From: an uncultured Brevibacterium sp.
GTDB taxonomy: Bacteria > Actinomycetota > Actinomycetes > Actinomycetales > Brevibacteriaceae
Direction of reading: 5' to 3'
DNA: 12,783 nucleotides
Assembly (NCBI GenBank): GCA_902489185.1
Contig: CABTZC010000026.1
Location: forward strand, 1-12,783
Shown: in pieces, positions 1-7,183 of the stretch
Layout of the letters: the number at the start of each line of letters is the position of its first letter
Numbering within the stretch: position 1 is the first letter of the stretch
Notes under the pieces: generated by a model
Told to the model about the DNA's origin: nothing
What the model saw: only the letters and a program-made list of their open reading frames with translations
The model's database searches: none
Program-made: the position numbers and the translations under genes

Positions 1-188
1 ACGCGACGGTGAACCGGCTTCAAACCGTCCCTGGCGTCCGGAAGCGCACGCCCCACGATCACGCTCATTGCGTAGTCCAAGTAACTACGCTGCATTTCAA
101 GGTTGAGGTCAACCTTTTCAACCCGTGAGGCCACTACACCTTGCGCGTCTTCCGGTGTCTGGTCCTCACCGTGAGTTTCGTCGGCCAC
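1..188 (-). CDS. gyrA: DNA gyrase subunit A, N-terminal fragment (cut by window edge)
   Basis: Only the first 62 codons are present; the gene continues beyond base 1. The translation starts MADETHGEDQTP, then an acidic, variable leader, then the conserved GyrA N-terminal block around residues 29-62 (NLEMQRSYLDYAMSVIVGRA, then LPD and GLKPVHRR). GyrA carries the breakage-reunion tyrosine of type II topoisomerase and works with GyrB to introduce negative supercoils. The tyrosine and the quinolone-resistance region lie outside the window. The start is GTG at 188-186, chosen because a strong Shine-Dalgarno (GAGGAGGG, 201-194 on the minus strand) sits 5 bases upstream and no better start is in frame. 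It lies 60 bases after gyrB on the same strand, so co-transcription as gyrBA is likely. The identification is firm; completeness downstream is unknown. Confidence 0.95.
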   Translation of the reverse strand, partial: MADETHGEDQTPEDAQGVVASRVEKVDLNLEMQRSYLDYAMSVIVGRALPDARDGLKPVHRR

Positions 189-248
189 TTAAGCCCTCCT
201 CGTGTCTGAACGCTGACTCGCACCCGCGAGCTGGCAACGTCGTATGTC

Positions 249-2243
249 TTAAATGTCTAGGAAGCGAACGTCTTTTGCGTTCTCTTGAATGAAGCGTTTG
301 CGCGAATCCACGTCATCGCCCATGAGCACCGAGAAAATCTCGTCGGCCACCATCGCGTCATCCAGCGTGACCTGCTTGAGCAGACGGTTATCAGGGTTCA
401 TGGTGGTCTCCCACAGTTCGTGGTAGTTCATTTCACCCAGACCCTTGTAGCGCTGGATACCCAGTTCCTTTGGCAAGCGCTTTCCGTTGGCACGCCCATC
501 GGCCAAAAGCGCGTCACGTTCTCGGTCGGTGTACGCAAACTCATCCGTCGCATTCGACCACTTGATGCGATACAGCGGCGGAGTCGCCAAGTACACGTGA
601 CCGCGCTCAATCAGCGGCTTCATGTAACGGAAAATCAGCGTGAGCAACAGCGTGGTGATGTGCTGACCGTCAACATCGGCGTCGGCCATGAGCACAATCT
701 TGTGGTAGCGCAGTTTCTCCATGTCGAATTCGTCGCCAATTCCGGTTCCAAACGCCGTAATCATCGACTGCACTTCCAGGTTCGACAGCGCGCGGTCCAG
801 CCTGGCCTTTTCAACGTTGAGGATCTTTCCACGCAGAGGCAAAATCGCCTGGGTCAGCGGGTCACGACCCTGCACCGCCGAACCACCAGCGGAGTCACCC
901 TCCACCAAGAACACTTCCGAAATCGACGGGTCCTTCGACTGGCAGTCCTTGAGCTTTCCGGGCAGACCCGAAGATTCCAGCAGCGACTTCCTGCGCGTCG
1001 CTTCACGTGCCTTACGGGCGGCCATCCGTGCTTGGGATGCTTGAATGGCCTTGCGTACAACCTCTTTGGCTTGCATGGGGTTGGACTCCAGCCAGTGGCC
1101 GAGGTGGTCGCGGACTACCCTCTGCACAAACCCGCGTGCTTCAGAGTTCCCCAGCTTCGTTTTAGTCTGACCTTCGAACTGAGGCTCACCCAGTTTGATG
1201 GAAATGACGGCCGTAAGTCCTTCACGGACATCATCACCAGTGAGGTTGGAGTCCTTTTCTTTCAAGAGCTTTTGTTCACGTGCGTACGCATTGATCAGGT
1301 TGGTCAACGCGATGCGGAAACCTTCTTCGTGGGTTCCACCTTCATGAGTGTTAATCGTGTTCGCGTACGTGTGAACGGATTCTGCGTAACTCGACGTCCA
1401 CTGCATGGCCACTTCGAGCGCAATGGTTTCTTCCGTGTCTTCAGCCTCGAAAGAAATGATGTCTTCGTGAACGGGCTCGGACTTCTTCGTGGAGTTCAAG
1501 TACTGCACGTAATCAAAGAGTCCGTTGTCATATTTGAACGTGACTTCGCGTGGCTTGAACTCTTCTTCTTGTTCTTCAAGCTGAACGTCATCGTCGTTGA
1601 CCTGCTCTGCGCGTTCGTCACGCAGAGTAATACTGAGTCCCTTGTTCAAGAACGCCATCTGTTGGAAGCGAGCACGCAGCGTTTCAAAGTTGAACTGGAC
1701 GGTGTCAAAAATTTCTTCATCCGGCCAGAACGTAATGATGGTTCCGGTGTGATCTGCGACTTCACCCTTCGTGACGTCGCCTGTGGGCACACCGCGTTCA
1801 TAGCTCTGGCGCCACACATATCCATCACGGTGAACTTCTGCGTCCATCTTTTTCGACAACGCGTTGACAACGGAAGAACCTACACCGTGCAAACCACCGG
1901 ACACTGCGTATCCACCGCCACCGAACTTACCTCCGGCGTGCAGAATCGTCAGAACCACCTGCAAGGTGGGAACCTTCTCAGTGGAGTGCATGGCAACCGG
2001 GATACCACGACCTCGGTCTTCTACCCGCACTCCCCCATCAGCCAAAATGGTGACGTGAATCGTGTCGTTAAACCCGGCTAGCGCTTCATCAACCGCGTTG
2101 TCGACGATTTCATAAACCAGGTGGTGCAGACCTCGTTCGGATGTTGACCCGATGTACATACCGGGACGCTTACGAACCGCTTCTAAACCTTCTAGGACGG
2201 TAATATCGTCCGCGTCATAATGCCGGTTGTCGTCCGCTGTCAT
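249..2243 (-). CDS. gyrB: DNA gyrase subunit B (ATPase subunit)
   Basis: This is a 664-residue GyrB, a normal length for actinobacteria. The GHKL ATPase domain comes first: EIVDNAVDEALAG (45-57, with the Mg-binding E45/N49), DRGRGIP (76-82) and the lid motif GGLHGVG (116-122). A transducer region follows, with QTKTKLG (359-365), whose Lys362 should contact the ATP gamma-phosphate. The TOPRIM metal site is EGDSAGGSA (448-456) plus DADVDG (521-526). QRYKGLGEM (597-605) is the C-terminal signature. A short acidic stretch at about 213-229 sits in the transducer, a variable place in the family. GyrB powers supercoiling ahead of forks with GyrA, encoded 60 bases downstream. The ATG at 2243 has GAGGAG four bases upstream. 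The 193-bp gap to dciA suggests a separate promoter. No catalytic residue appears to be missing. Confidence 0.98.
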   Translation of the reverse strand: MTADDNRHYDADDITVLEGLEAVRKRPGMYIGSTSERGLHHLVYEIVDNAVDEALAGFNDTIHVTILADGGVRVEDRGRGIPVAMHSTEKVPTLQVVLTILHAGGKFGGGGYAVSGGLHGVGSSVVNALSKKMDAEVHRDGYVWRQSYERGVPTGDVTKGEVADHTGTIITFWPDEEIFDTVQFNFETLRARFQQMAFLNKGLSITLRDERAEQVNDDDVQLEEQEEEFKPREVTFKYDNGLFDYVQYLNSTKKSEPVHEDIISFEAEDTEETIALEVAMQWTSSYAESVHTYANTINTHEGGTHEEGFRIALTNLINAYAREQKLLKEKDSNLTGDDVREGLTAVISIKLGEPQFEGQTKTKLGNSEARGFVQRVVRDHLGHWLESNPMQAKEVVRKAIQASQARMAARKAREATRRKSLLESSGLPGKLKDCQSKDPSISEVFLVEGDSAGGSAVQGRDPLTQAILPLRGKILNVEKARLDRALSNLEVQSMITAFGTGIGDEFDMEKLRYHKIVLMADADVDGQHITTLLLTLIFRYMKPLIERGHVYLATPPLYRIKWSNATDEFAYTDRERDALLADGRANGKRLPKELGIQRYKGLGEMNYHELWETTMNPDNRLLKQVTLDDAMVADEIFSVLMGDDVDSRKRFIQENAKDVRFLDI

Positions 2244-2302
2244 GGGTCTCCTCGTGTGAACAATACGTACTGCTCAATAGTATCGTGTTCGCGGCCCTCA
2301 TA

Positions 2303-2331
2303 CCTATATATAAGGCGCTTGAACCGGGCAA
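2303..2331 (-). promoter_or_regulatory. Candidate gyrB promoter
   Basis: On the minus strand, TTGCCC (2331-2326) is separated by 17 bases from TATAGG (2308-2303), inside an AT-rich patch in the 193-bp gap upstream of gyrB. The match to sigma-70-like consensus is moderate. Gyrase genes are often induced by relaxation through their own promoter, but nothing here shows that directly. A TACTAT closer to the gene is another possible -10 but lacks a -35. Confidence 0.3.
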
Positions 2332-2436
2332 ATCTCGAAGTTTATCCCGATTCACACACCGCCCCTTTGCTCCACGGGTGTGCGGCCGTTATTTGGGCGT
2401 TCAGAGCTTTCACAGATTGCGGACTGACTGTACGTG

Positions 2437-2958
2437 TTAGCCGTACGTATCCCGGGGACCTCTACCCTTGACCGAACGGCGTCCATGTTTCCAGGATTTC
2501 TGCGCCGGCCCCATGATCTCAATCTCATCAATGACGCGCCGGCCCAGCTCTTTTTCCAGCCGGTCCAAAAGCATCGCCGACATCACACGCATCTGTGTTG
2601 CCCACGTGCTCGAGCTCGCACGCACCACCAGCTTGGGTGGTTCACAGATCACCGGCACACAGTGCTCGGCAACATTAACGCCCACAAGCTGCGGCCATCT
2701 GCCCATCAACTCACCCACATCGAGCTGGGTCTTCCACCCAAACTTCTTCGTCAGCGCAGCCAGGCTGGCCCCCAACTTCTGCGGATCCCGGGGATCTTTA
2801 CCGGGACCGGAATAAACGACCTCGGCGCGGGTATAACTACGCCACGAACGCCGTGGTCCAGCTGCCACGTCCGCGCCGTCTCCCATGCGGCGCACCCGGT
2901 CTAACGCTTCCAACACCGCCACCGAGGTGGTGGGATCCCCCAGGGTGTACTCCCCCAC
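2437..2958 (-). CDS. dciA: DciA-family (DUF721) replication protein, likely helicase loader
   Basis: A 173-residue basic protein. Residues about 62-155 form the DUF721/DciA domain, recognisable from the spaced pattern W88...LVG...VAEH..P and then LVVRASSSTWATQM (110-123), with hydrophobic heptads and a final P151. The N-terminal 60 residues are variable and rich in Arg/Gly. DciA proteins act in loading the replicative helicase DnaB where DnaC/DnaI loaders are absent. The actinobacterial member sits, as here, between recF and gyrB, and I infer the same role. The start is GTG, whose first G is the last base of the recF TAG stop. AGGA lies 6 bases upstream inside recF, so translation is probably coupled to recF. 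The family call is firm; the exact function rests on known relatives. Older annotations would call it a hypothetical or DUF721/DUF721-domain protein. Confidence 0.9.
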   Translation of the reverse strand: MGEYTLGDPTTSVAVLEALDRVRRMGDGADVAAGPRRSWRSYTRAEVVYSGPGKDPRDPQKLGASLAALTKKFGWKTQLDVGELMGRWPQLVGVNVAEHCVPVICEPPKLVVRASSSTWATQMRVMSAMLLDRLEKELGRRVIDEIEIMGPAQKSWKHGRRSVKGRGPRDTYG

Positions 2959-4076
2959 TACGCGTCCTGCAGGTGAATGATGGTCGAATGCAAGGACTCT
3001 GGAACGTCACCGGGGACAGCGGCTGTGATGAGAACTTGTTGTGCAGGTTCGAGCATTCCGGCCAGTCTGTTGCGCCGCCCTTCGTCGAGTTCCGCGAAAA
3101 CATCGTCGAGGACCAAAACAGCGGAATCGTCTGGGTCATTGTTGTCCTCTTGAAGTACGTGCCAGCCCGCCAACTTCAACGCCAACGCCACTGACCAGGA
3201 CTCACCGTGCGAAGCATAGTGCTTAGCCGAAACCCCGCCGATCTCCAATTCAAGGTCATCGCGTTGTGGCCCTACAAGAGTGAGTCCACGGTCAATTTCA
3301 GGAACCCGCCTGGCCTGAAGCGCTTCAATAATTGCGTTCTTGGCATCAGTTGTATTTTCGATATCCGAATAATCGATCCGTGAGGAATAAGTCGCAGTGA
3401 CCGTTCTGCGGTCCTCGTTGGCATCCTGAGCCAAGGTTGCAAAGTCGTGCTGCAATGGTTGGGTGAGTCGCTTCACCAAGTTCATTCGCCCCGCCACCAG
3501 CTGGGATGCGGCCTCCGCAAATGCCTCATCCCAAATGGCAAGAGTTGCTTCAAGGCCTGGATCGCGGTTGCTCTTCAGCTCCTTCAACAGGGCGTTTCGT
3601 TGCTTAAGTGCCCGGTCAAAATCGGCGCGCACGGCCACGAATCTAGGCGACTGAGTCACCAACAGATCATCAAGGAAATCTCGGCGCTGAGCCGGTTCCC
3701 CTTTCACCAGGCCTAAGTCTTCGGGCGCGAACACTACACACGGCAAAAGACCAACGAGTTCACGCGGCCGCACCGACTGCCGCTGAATCCGAGCCGAATT
3801 CGCCCCCTTAGCACGCACGGTGACTTCAAGGGCTAACTGGCGGTCACCTCGGTGAGCCAAAACAGCAACAGTTGCCTCATCACATCCAGACCTCACCAGC
3901 GGCAGATCCTGTGAAACCCGGTGTGACTTCAAATGCGAAACATATGCCAACGCTTCAACAAGATTGGTCTTCCCCCACCCATTTGGGGCCACGAACGTAC
4001 TAACGCCCTTGTCTAGAGCAACGTCGAAGGACTCGTAGGATCGAAAGTTACGCAGACGCAGCTGCGAAACCCACAT
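2958..4076 (-). CDS. recF: DNA replication and repair protein RecF
   Basis: This 372-residue SMC-like ATPase loads RecA at single-strand gaps and aids repair at stalled forks. It opens with LRLRNFRSYESFDVAL, typical of RecF. The P-loop is APNGWGKTNLVEAL (30-43, catalytic Lys36). The ABC signature is ASHGESWSVALALKLA (288-303), the actinobacterial form of the SxGQ motif. Walker B is VLVLDDVFAELDE (320-332), with FAPEDLGLVKGEP (116-128) as another RecF hallmark. The first residue of the P-loop is Ala rather than the usual Gly, which is uncommon and discussed in the findings. The ATG at 4076 has GCGAGGT about four bases upstream, and the gene starts 12 bases after dnaN, so dnaN-recF-dciA probably form one transcript. 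Length and motifs indicate an intact gene. Confidence 0.97.
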   Translation of the reverse strand: MWVSQLRLRNFRSYESFDVALDKGVSTFVAPNGWGKTNLVEALAYVSHLKSHRVSQDLPLVRSGCDEATVAVLAHRGDRQLALEVTVRAKGANSARIQRQSVRPRELVGLLPCVVFAPEDLGLVKGEPAQRRDFLDDLLVTQSPRFVAVRADFDRALKQRNALLKELKSNRDPGLEATLAIWDEAFAEAASQLVAGRMNLVKRLTQPLQHDFATLAQDANEDRRTVTATYSSRIDYSDIENTTDAKNAIIEALQARRVPEIDRGLTLVGPQRDDLELEIGGVSAKHYASHGESWSVALALKLAGWHVLQEDNNDPDDSAVLVLDDVFAELDEGRRNRLAGMLEPAQQVLITAAVPGDVPESLHSTIIHLQDA

Positions 4077-4088
4077 ATTTAACCTCGC

Positions 4089-5228
4089 TTAGAAACGCAG
4101 AATCGGCATGAGCAGGTAGCGGTATGCCGAATCGACTTCGCCATCCGGTTCCTGCATACCAGAAATCACTACTGGTTTCTTAGGGTCAGTCAGACTGAAA
4201 CGCACATACGGAGTATCAATGGCGTTGAGTCCTTCAGAAATGTAATGCGGGTTAAAGCCGGTGAGAATGTCGTCACCTTCGATTGTCGCCGGCAGCGCTT
4301 CGCTTGCTTGGGCATCATCACCAGCGCCGGCGCGAAGTACAAGCGAACCGTTAGCGAACTCGAACTTAATGGGAGTATTGCGCTCAGCCACAAGCGACAC
4401 ACGACGTACCGCTTCACGGAGCGCTCCTACCTGCAAAACAGCGGTGATGGTTGATTCCTTAGGGAACAACGAACGTACCTTAGGGTAGTCACCTTCGATG
4501 AGAAGTGACGTCACAACCCGGCCGTCAGATGAAAATGACAGCATTTCCTTGCCGTTGGATTCCGCTAGAGAAATCTCGACATCGCCCGACATTGACTTGG
4601 CAACCTCAGACAAGGTCTTCGCACGTAGCAGCGCATTCGCAGAAAAGTCCGGTGTCCGAGGATTCCACGTGAACTGGCGGACAGCCAAACGGTACCGGTC
4701 AGTTGCGAGAAGAGTAACTTTGTCACCCTCAATTTCGATCCGAACACTCGTGAGAACAGGCAAGGTGTCGTCACGCGACGCGGCAACCGCAACCTGTGAA
4801 ACAGCGTGCTGAAAAGTAGATGCACTCACTACACCTGTTGTGTCAGGAATTGTAGGAAGGTCCGGATATTCCTCAACCGGCATGGTCATAAGTGAAAAAC
4901 GTGATGAACCACAGGAGATGTCAACCTTGCCGTTGTTGAGTTCAAGAACAACCTGCTGAGGTGGAAGAGCACGCGCAATATCGGCCAAAAGGCGACCAGA
5001 AACCAGGAACGTTCCTGCCACCTCGACGTCCGCTTCAACAGTGATCCGCTGAGAAACATCCCAGTCATAAAAAGCGAAGCGGACAGTTCCGTCGCTGTCT
5101 GCCGTCACTAATACACCAGTGAGAACAGGAATGACAGGACGCTGAGGCAAATTCTTTGCTGCCCAAGTCACTGCGTCGGCAAAGACGTCACGTTCAACTT
5201 TGAACTTCACGGTGCTGTCTGCGTTCAC
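4089..5228 (-). CDS. dnaN: DNA polymerase III beta subunit (sliding clamp)
   Basis: The 379-residue protein is the ring-shaped processivity clamp that tethers polymerase III to DNA and recruits repair factors. It has no catalytic motif; recognition rests on the N-terminus FADAVTWAAKNLPQRPVIPV followed by LTGVLV, the central DTLPVLTSVRIEIEG and LLATDRYRLAVRQF, and the C-terminal YRYLLMPI, which corresponds to the conserved peptide-pocket end of the clamp. The three repeated clamp domains split it into rough thirds. I place the start at GTG 5228 (MNADSTVKFKVERD). An in-frame TTG at 5240 would begin just before the obvious Shine-Dalgarno GGGGAGAG (5238-5231), so it is more likely leader. It is first in the dnaN-recF-dciA run and separated from dnaA by a 464-bp non-coding region. 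Confidence 0.97.
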   Translation of the reverse strand: MNADSTVKFKVERDVFADAVTWAAKNLPQRPVIPVLTGVLVTADSDGTVRFAFYDWDVSQRITVEADVEVAGTFLVSGRLLADIARALPPQQVVLELNNGKVDISCGSSRFSLMTMPVEEYPDLPTIPDTTGVVSASTFQHAVSQVAVAASRDDTLPVLTSVRIEIEGDKVTLLATDRYRLAVRQFTWNPRTPDFSANALLRAKTLSEVAKSMSGDVEISLAESNGKEMLSFSSDGRVVTSLLIEGDYPKVRSLFPKESTITAVLQVGALREAVRRVSLVAERNTPIKFEFANGSLVLRAGAGDDAQASEALPATIEGDDILTGFNPHYISEGLNAIDTPYVRFSLTDPKKPVVISGMQEPDGEVDSAYRYLLMPILRF

Positions 5229-5265
5229 GTCTCTCCCCAAAGTTCGTACTTATTCGCAGATTGCA

Positions 5266-5294
5266 ACTTTACACGCCGGTCATACCCCGAGCAA
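5266..5294 (-). promoter_or_regulatory. Candidate dnaN promoter
   Basis: On the minus strand, TTGCTC (5294-5289) is followed after exactly 17 bases by TAAAGT (5271-5266), placing transcription start near 5260 and leaving a leader of about 30 bases before the dnaN GTG. The spacing is optimal and both hexamers keep the most conserved positions. This would let dnaN-recF-dciA be transcribed apart from dnaA. Confidence 0.42.
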
Positions 5295-5387
5295 TTCTTG
5301 TAATCAGTCGCTTCCAAAACGTCTTACTGCAGTGCGCTCGGAGCAGTGCGCGGCGTCTCTTCTTGTTATTCAGCTTGAGAATATTTG

Positions 5388-5418
5388 CAGTAGTAGGCGT
5401 TGTGGAAACTGTGGAATT
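5388..5418. promoter_or_regulatory. Candidate DnaA unwinding element (tandem boxes, GC spacer, trinucleotides)
   Basis: On the minus strand two box-like nonamers lie end to end: AATTCCACA (5418-5410) and GTTTCCACA (5409-5401). ACGC follows (5400-5397), then CTACTACTG (5396-5388). On the plus strand the last part reads CAG TAG TAG, so going away from the boxes 3' to 5' it is GAT GAT GAC. An AT-rich tract follows (about 70 percent AT, 5361-5387). This order of boxes, GC spacer, DnaA-trios and AT-rich DNA matches the known basal unwinding system of Bacillus-type origins. The boxes are degenerate (2-3 mismatches), so this is a candidate only. Confidence 0.4.
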
Positions 5419-5463
5419 ACATCGATGTCGTCGAGCTTTTATGCGCTCAAACGACATTTTCGC

Positions 5464-5485
5464 CGTGTGTACATGTGTGTGCGTA
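5464..5485. other. 22-bp alternating pyrimidine-purine tract
   Basis: Every base from 5464 to 5485 alternates pyrimidine and purine (starting CGTGTGTA, ending GTGCGTA), mostly TG/CG steps with one internal ACATGT. Such tracts can adopt Z-form DNA under negative supercoiling. It lies in non-coding DNA inside the putative origin. The function is not known from sequence. Confidence 0.7.
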
Positions 5486-5547
5486 AAGCTCCAGGTGTCA
5501 GTGGACGCTTGTGAGTTACATCGAGGTAGTTACACAGCCATCCACCG

Positions 5548-5576
5548 GGGGTGATGAAAAGTTCATTCATCACCCC
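5548..5576. repeat. Inverted repeat, 11-bp perfect arms, 7-base loop
   Basis: The left arm GGGGTGATGAA (5548-5558) pairs perfectly with TTCATCACCCC (5566-5576) around the loop AAGTTCA. It lies 117 bases past the dnaA stop. No T-run follows on either strand, so it is not a standard intrinsic terminator. It might be a dnaA 3' structure, a cruciform in the origin, or a protein-binding dyad. Confidence 0.7.
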
Positions 5577-5603
5577 ACAGGAAAACCTCTACTATGCACA
5601 GGC

Positions 5604-5612
5604 TTTTCCACA
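5604..5612 (+). promoter_or_regulatory. DnaA box (one mismatch)
   Basis: TTTTCCACA differs from the consensus TTATCCACA at one position. The identical nonamer occurs upstream of dnaA at 7188-7196, which supports it as a local variant box. It lies 81 bases past the dnaA stop, in the dnaA-dnaN gap. Confidence 0.55.
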
Positions 5613-5692
5613 ATTGTGAACAACGTAATTTTTGTGTTAATTACGCACGGGCGCACGCATTATTGAGGACATTGGCTCTTCGAAGCTGGGCC

Positions 5693-7126
5693 TCAGAGTC
5701 GGTGCTGCTGCTTGATCCGGTTCGTAAGCTCCGTGACCTGTGTGTAGATCGCACGACGTTCAGCCATCTGCGTACCGATCTTGCGGTTGGCGTGCATGAC
5801 CGTGGTGTGGTCACGTCCGCCAAAAGCTTCACCAATTTTGGGAAGCGAGAGATCTGTCAGTTCACGGCATAGGTACATTGCGATCTGTCGCGCCGTCGTC
5901 AACGTACGGGAACGGCTGGACCCTTGCAGGTCCTCAATCGACAGGTTGAAGTACTGGGCGGTCTGGCCCATGATGTCGGCGGCTGTGATTTCAGGTGTTT
6001 CATCATGAGTGATGAAATCCTTGAGCACGGTTTGAGCAAGTCCAACGTCAATGACTTGTTCGTTGAGATTTGAGAACGCGGTGACGCGAATCAGGGCACC
6101 TTCGAGTTCTCGAATGTTCGACGACACTCGAGAAGCAATGAATTCCAAGACTTCATCTGGAACAGCCAAGTTCTCATTGGCAGCCTTGTTGCGAAGAATC
6201 GCGAAACGGGTTTCGAGGTCCGGCGGCTGGACATCGGTCAGCAGGCCAGATTCAAATCTGGACCGCAAACGTTCTTCAAAGCCTTTCAACATTTTTGGCG
6301 GCTGGTCCGATGTGATGATGACCTGCTTGTTTTCGGCGTGCAGCGCGTTAAAGGTGTGAAAAAACTCTTCGACCGTTGCGTCTTTGCCCTGCAAGAACTG
6401 AATGTCGTCAATCATGAGAATGTCGACTTCCCGGTACCGGCGCTGGAACGCAGGTCGCAACGTATTCGAGGTCACTTGGGACCCAACCGTGTTAATGAAG
6501 TCGTTGACAAACTCTTCGCTGGATACGTACCGGACCCGAATCTTGGGGTACAGCTGGAGCGCATAGTGTCCCACCGCGTGCAACAAGTGAGTCTTGCCCA
6601 GTCCTGAATCCCCATAAATGAACAGCGGGTTGTACGCCTTGGCAGGTGATTCTGCTACTGCGAACGCGGCTGCATGAGCGAAACGGTTCGATGCACCAAT
6701 CACAAAGCTGTCGAACGTGTACTTGGGGTTCAGATCTGAGCTTCCTCCCACCTCGGGAAGGTCTGAAGGTGCTGCCGCTGTGGGTTCTGCGGGTGTCGCA
6801 GTCTGGGGTTCGGGCGCCGAGGTGGTCGCAGGTTCCTCAGCAGGTGTGGGGTCTGTGTTCATGCTGGAATCAAGGGCGAAAGCAAACGACACCTGCCTTC
6901 CCAGAGCCTCACTGAAGGCCTGACCCAGTGGCTGGCGGAGTTCCCGCTCAAACGTGTGGCGGGTCAGGTCGTTGGGGACAGAGATGACGACGAGGTCTTC
7001 AACGATCGCTTTTGGAGCGGCCAGTCCCAAGAAGCCTTTCAGCCGAGGCTGAAGTTGCGAATCGGTGCGCATTCCTTCAACGACATCGTTCCAGATTTGT
7101 TGAAGATTCTCGTTTTCGTTGCTCAT
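5693..7126 (-). CDS. dnaA: Chromosomal replication initiator protein DnaA
   Basis: DnaA (477 residues) binds DnaA boxes, melts the origin and recruits helicase. Domain I is at about 1-88. Domain II is a Pro/Ala/Thr/Glu-rich linker at about 91-128. The AAA+ domain III has Walker A GDSGLGKTH (172-180), Walker B ILMIDDIQF (236-244), sensor I ITSDQPP (271-277), box VII with the likely arginine finger in ERLRSRFESGL (285-295), and sensor II around SSNIRELEGAL (335-345). DNA-binding domain IV ends with the signature GRDHTTVMHANRKI (437-450). I choose ATG 7126 (MSNENENLQQ), with AGGAA five to nine bases upstream. The same frame is open back to 7213, but that extension is encoded by DnaA-box DNA and is not DnaA-like. 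Boxes just upstream suggest autoregulation. All catalytic motifs are intact. Confidence 0.98.
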   Translation of the reverse strand: MSNENENLQQIWNDVVEGMRTDSQLQPRLKGFLGLAAPKAIVEDLVVISVPNDLTRHTFERELRQPLGQAFSEALGRQVSFAFALDSSMNTDPTPAEEPATTSAPEPQTATPAEPTAAAPSDLPEVGGSSDLNPKYTFDSFVIGASNRFAHAAAFAVAESPAKAYNPLFIYGDSGLGKTHLLHAVGHYALQLYPKIRVRYVSSEEFVNDFINTVGSQVTSNTLRPAFQRRYREVDILMIDDIQFLQGKDATVEEFFHTFNALHAENKQVIITSDQPPKMLKGFEERLRSRFESGLLTDVQPPDLETRFAILRNKAANENLAVPDEVLEFIASRVSSNIRELEGALIRVTAFSNLNEQVIDVGLAQTVLKDFITHDETPEITAADIMGQTAQYFNLSIEDLQGSSRSRTLTTARQIAMYLCRELTDLSLPKIGEAFGGRDHTTVMHANRKIGTQMAERRAIYTQVTELTNRIKQQHRL

Positions 7127-7155
7127 GTGGTTCCTAAAGGGTGCGTGAACACACG

Positions 7156-7164
7156 TGTGGATAG
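7156..7164 (-). promoter_or_regulatory. DnaA box (one mismatch)
   Basis: TGTGGATAG on the plus strand is CTATCCACA on the minus strand, one mismatch from TTATCCACA. It lies 30 bases upstream of the dnaA start codon, in its leader. Confidence 0.55.
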
Positions 7165-7183
7165 AAATAGTTCGTACTTCCAC

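Larger units (their letters stand above)
5229..5692. other. oriC: dnaA-dnaN intergenic region, part of putative oriC
   Basis: These 464 bases contain no credible gene. In many actinobacteria the functional origin lies between dnaA and dnaN, so this is a candidate initiation zone. Reading from dnaN towards dnaA it holds: the dnaN promoter candidate; an AT-rich tract (5361-5387); TAG/CAG trinucleotides beside two box-like nonamers (5388-5418); a 22-bp alternating pyrimidine-purine tract (5464-5485); the 9-mer TTACATCGA at 5417-5425 and again at 5516-5524; an 11-bp-stem inverted repeat (5548-5576); a near-match DnaA box (5604-5612); and an AT-rich inverted repeat with arms CGTAATT (5624-5630) and AATTACG (5639-5645). 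No perfect TTATCCACA is present, so the role as the opening site is inference from position and structure. Confidence 0.6.

Noticed and set aside
217..230. Small hairpin CTCGC/GCGAG between gyrB and gyrA
   Set aside because: It has only a 5-bp stem and no T-run, in what looks like an operon; no support as a terminator.
285..2081. A 598-codon open frame on the plus strand opposite gyrB
   Set aside because: It is fully antisense to a clear gyrB and its translation has no recognisable domain; long shadow frames are common opposite highly biased genes.
2355..2382. Hairpin CACACC/GGTGTG between dciA and gyrB
   Set aside because: A 6-bp stem with a 16-base loop and no T-run is too weak to call a dciA terminator.
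5004..5017. 14-bp palindrome CAGGAACGTTCCTG within dnaN
   Set aside because: About one palindrome of this length is expected by chance in a window of this size, and it lies in conserved coding sequence.
5229..5240. DnaN start at TTG 5240
   Set aside because: The frame runs through the obvious Shine-Dalgarno GGGGAGAG; GTG 5228 just after it is the better start.
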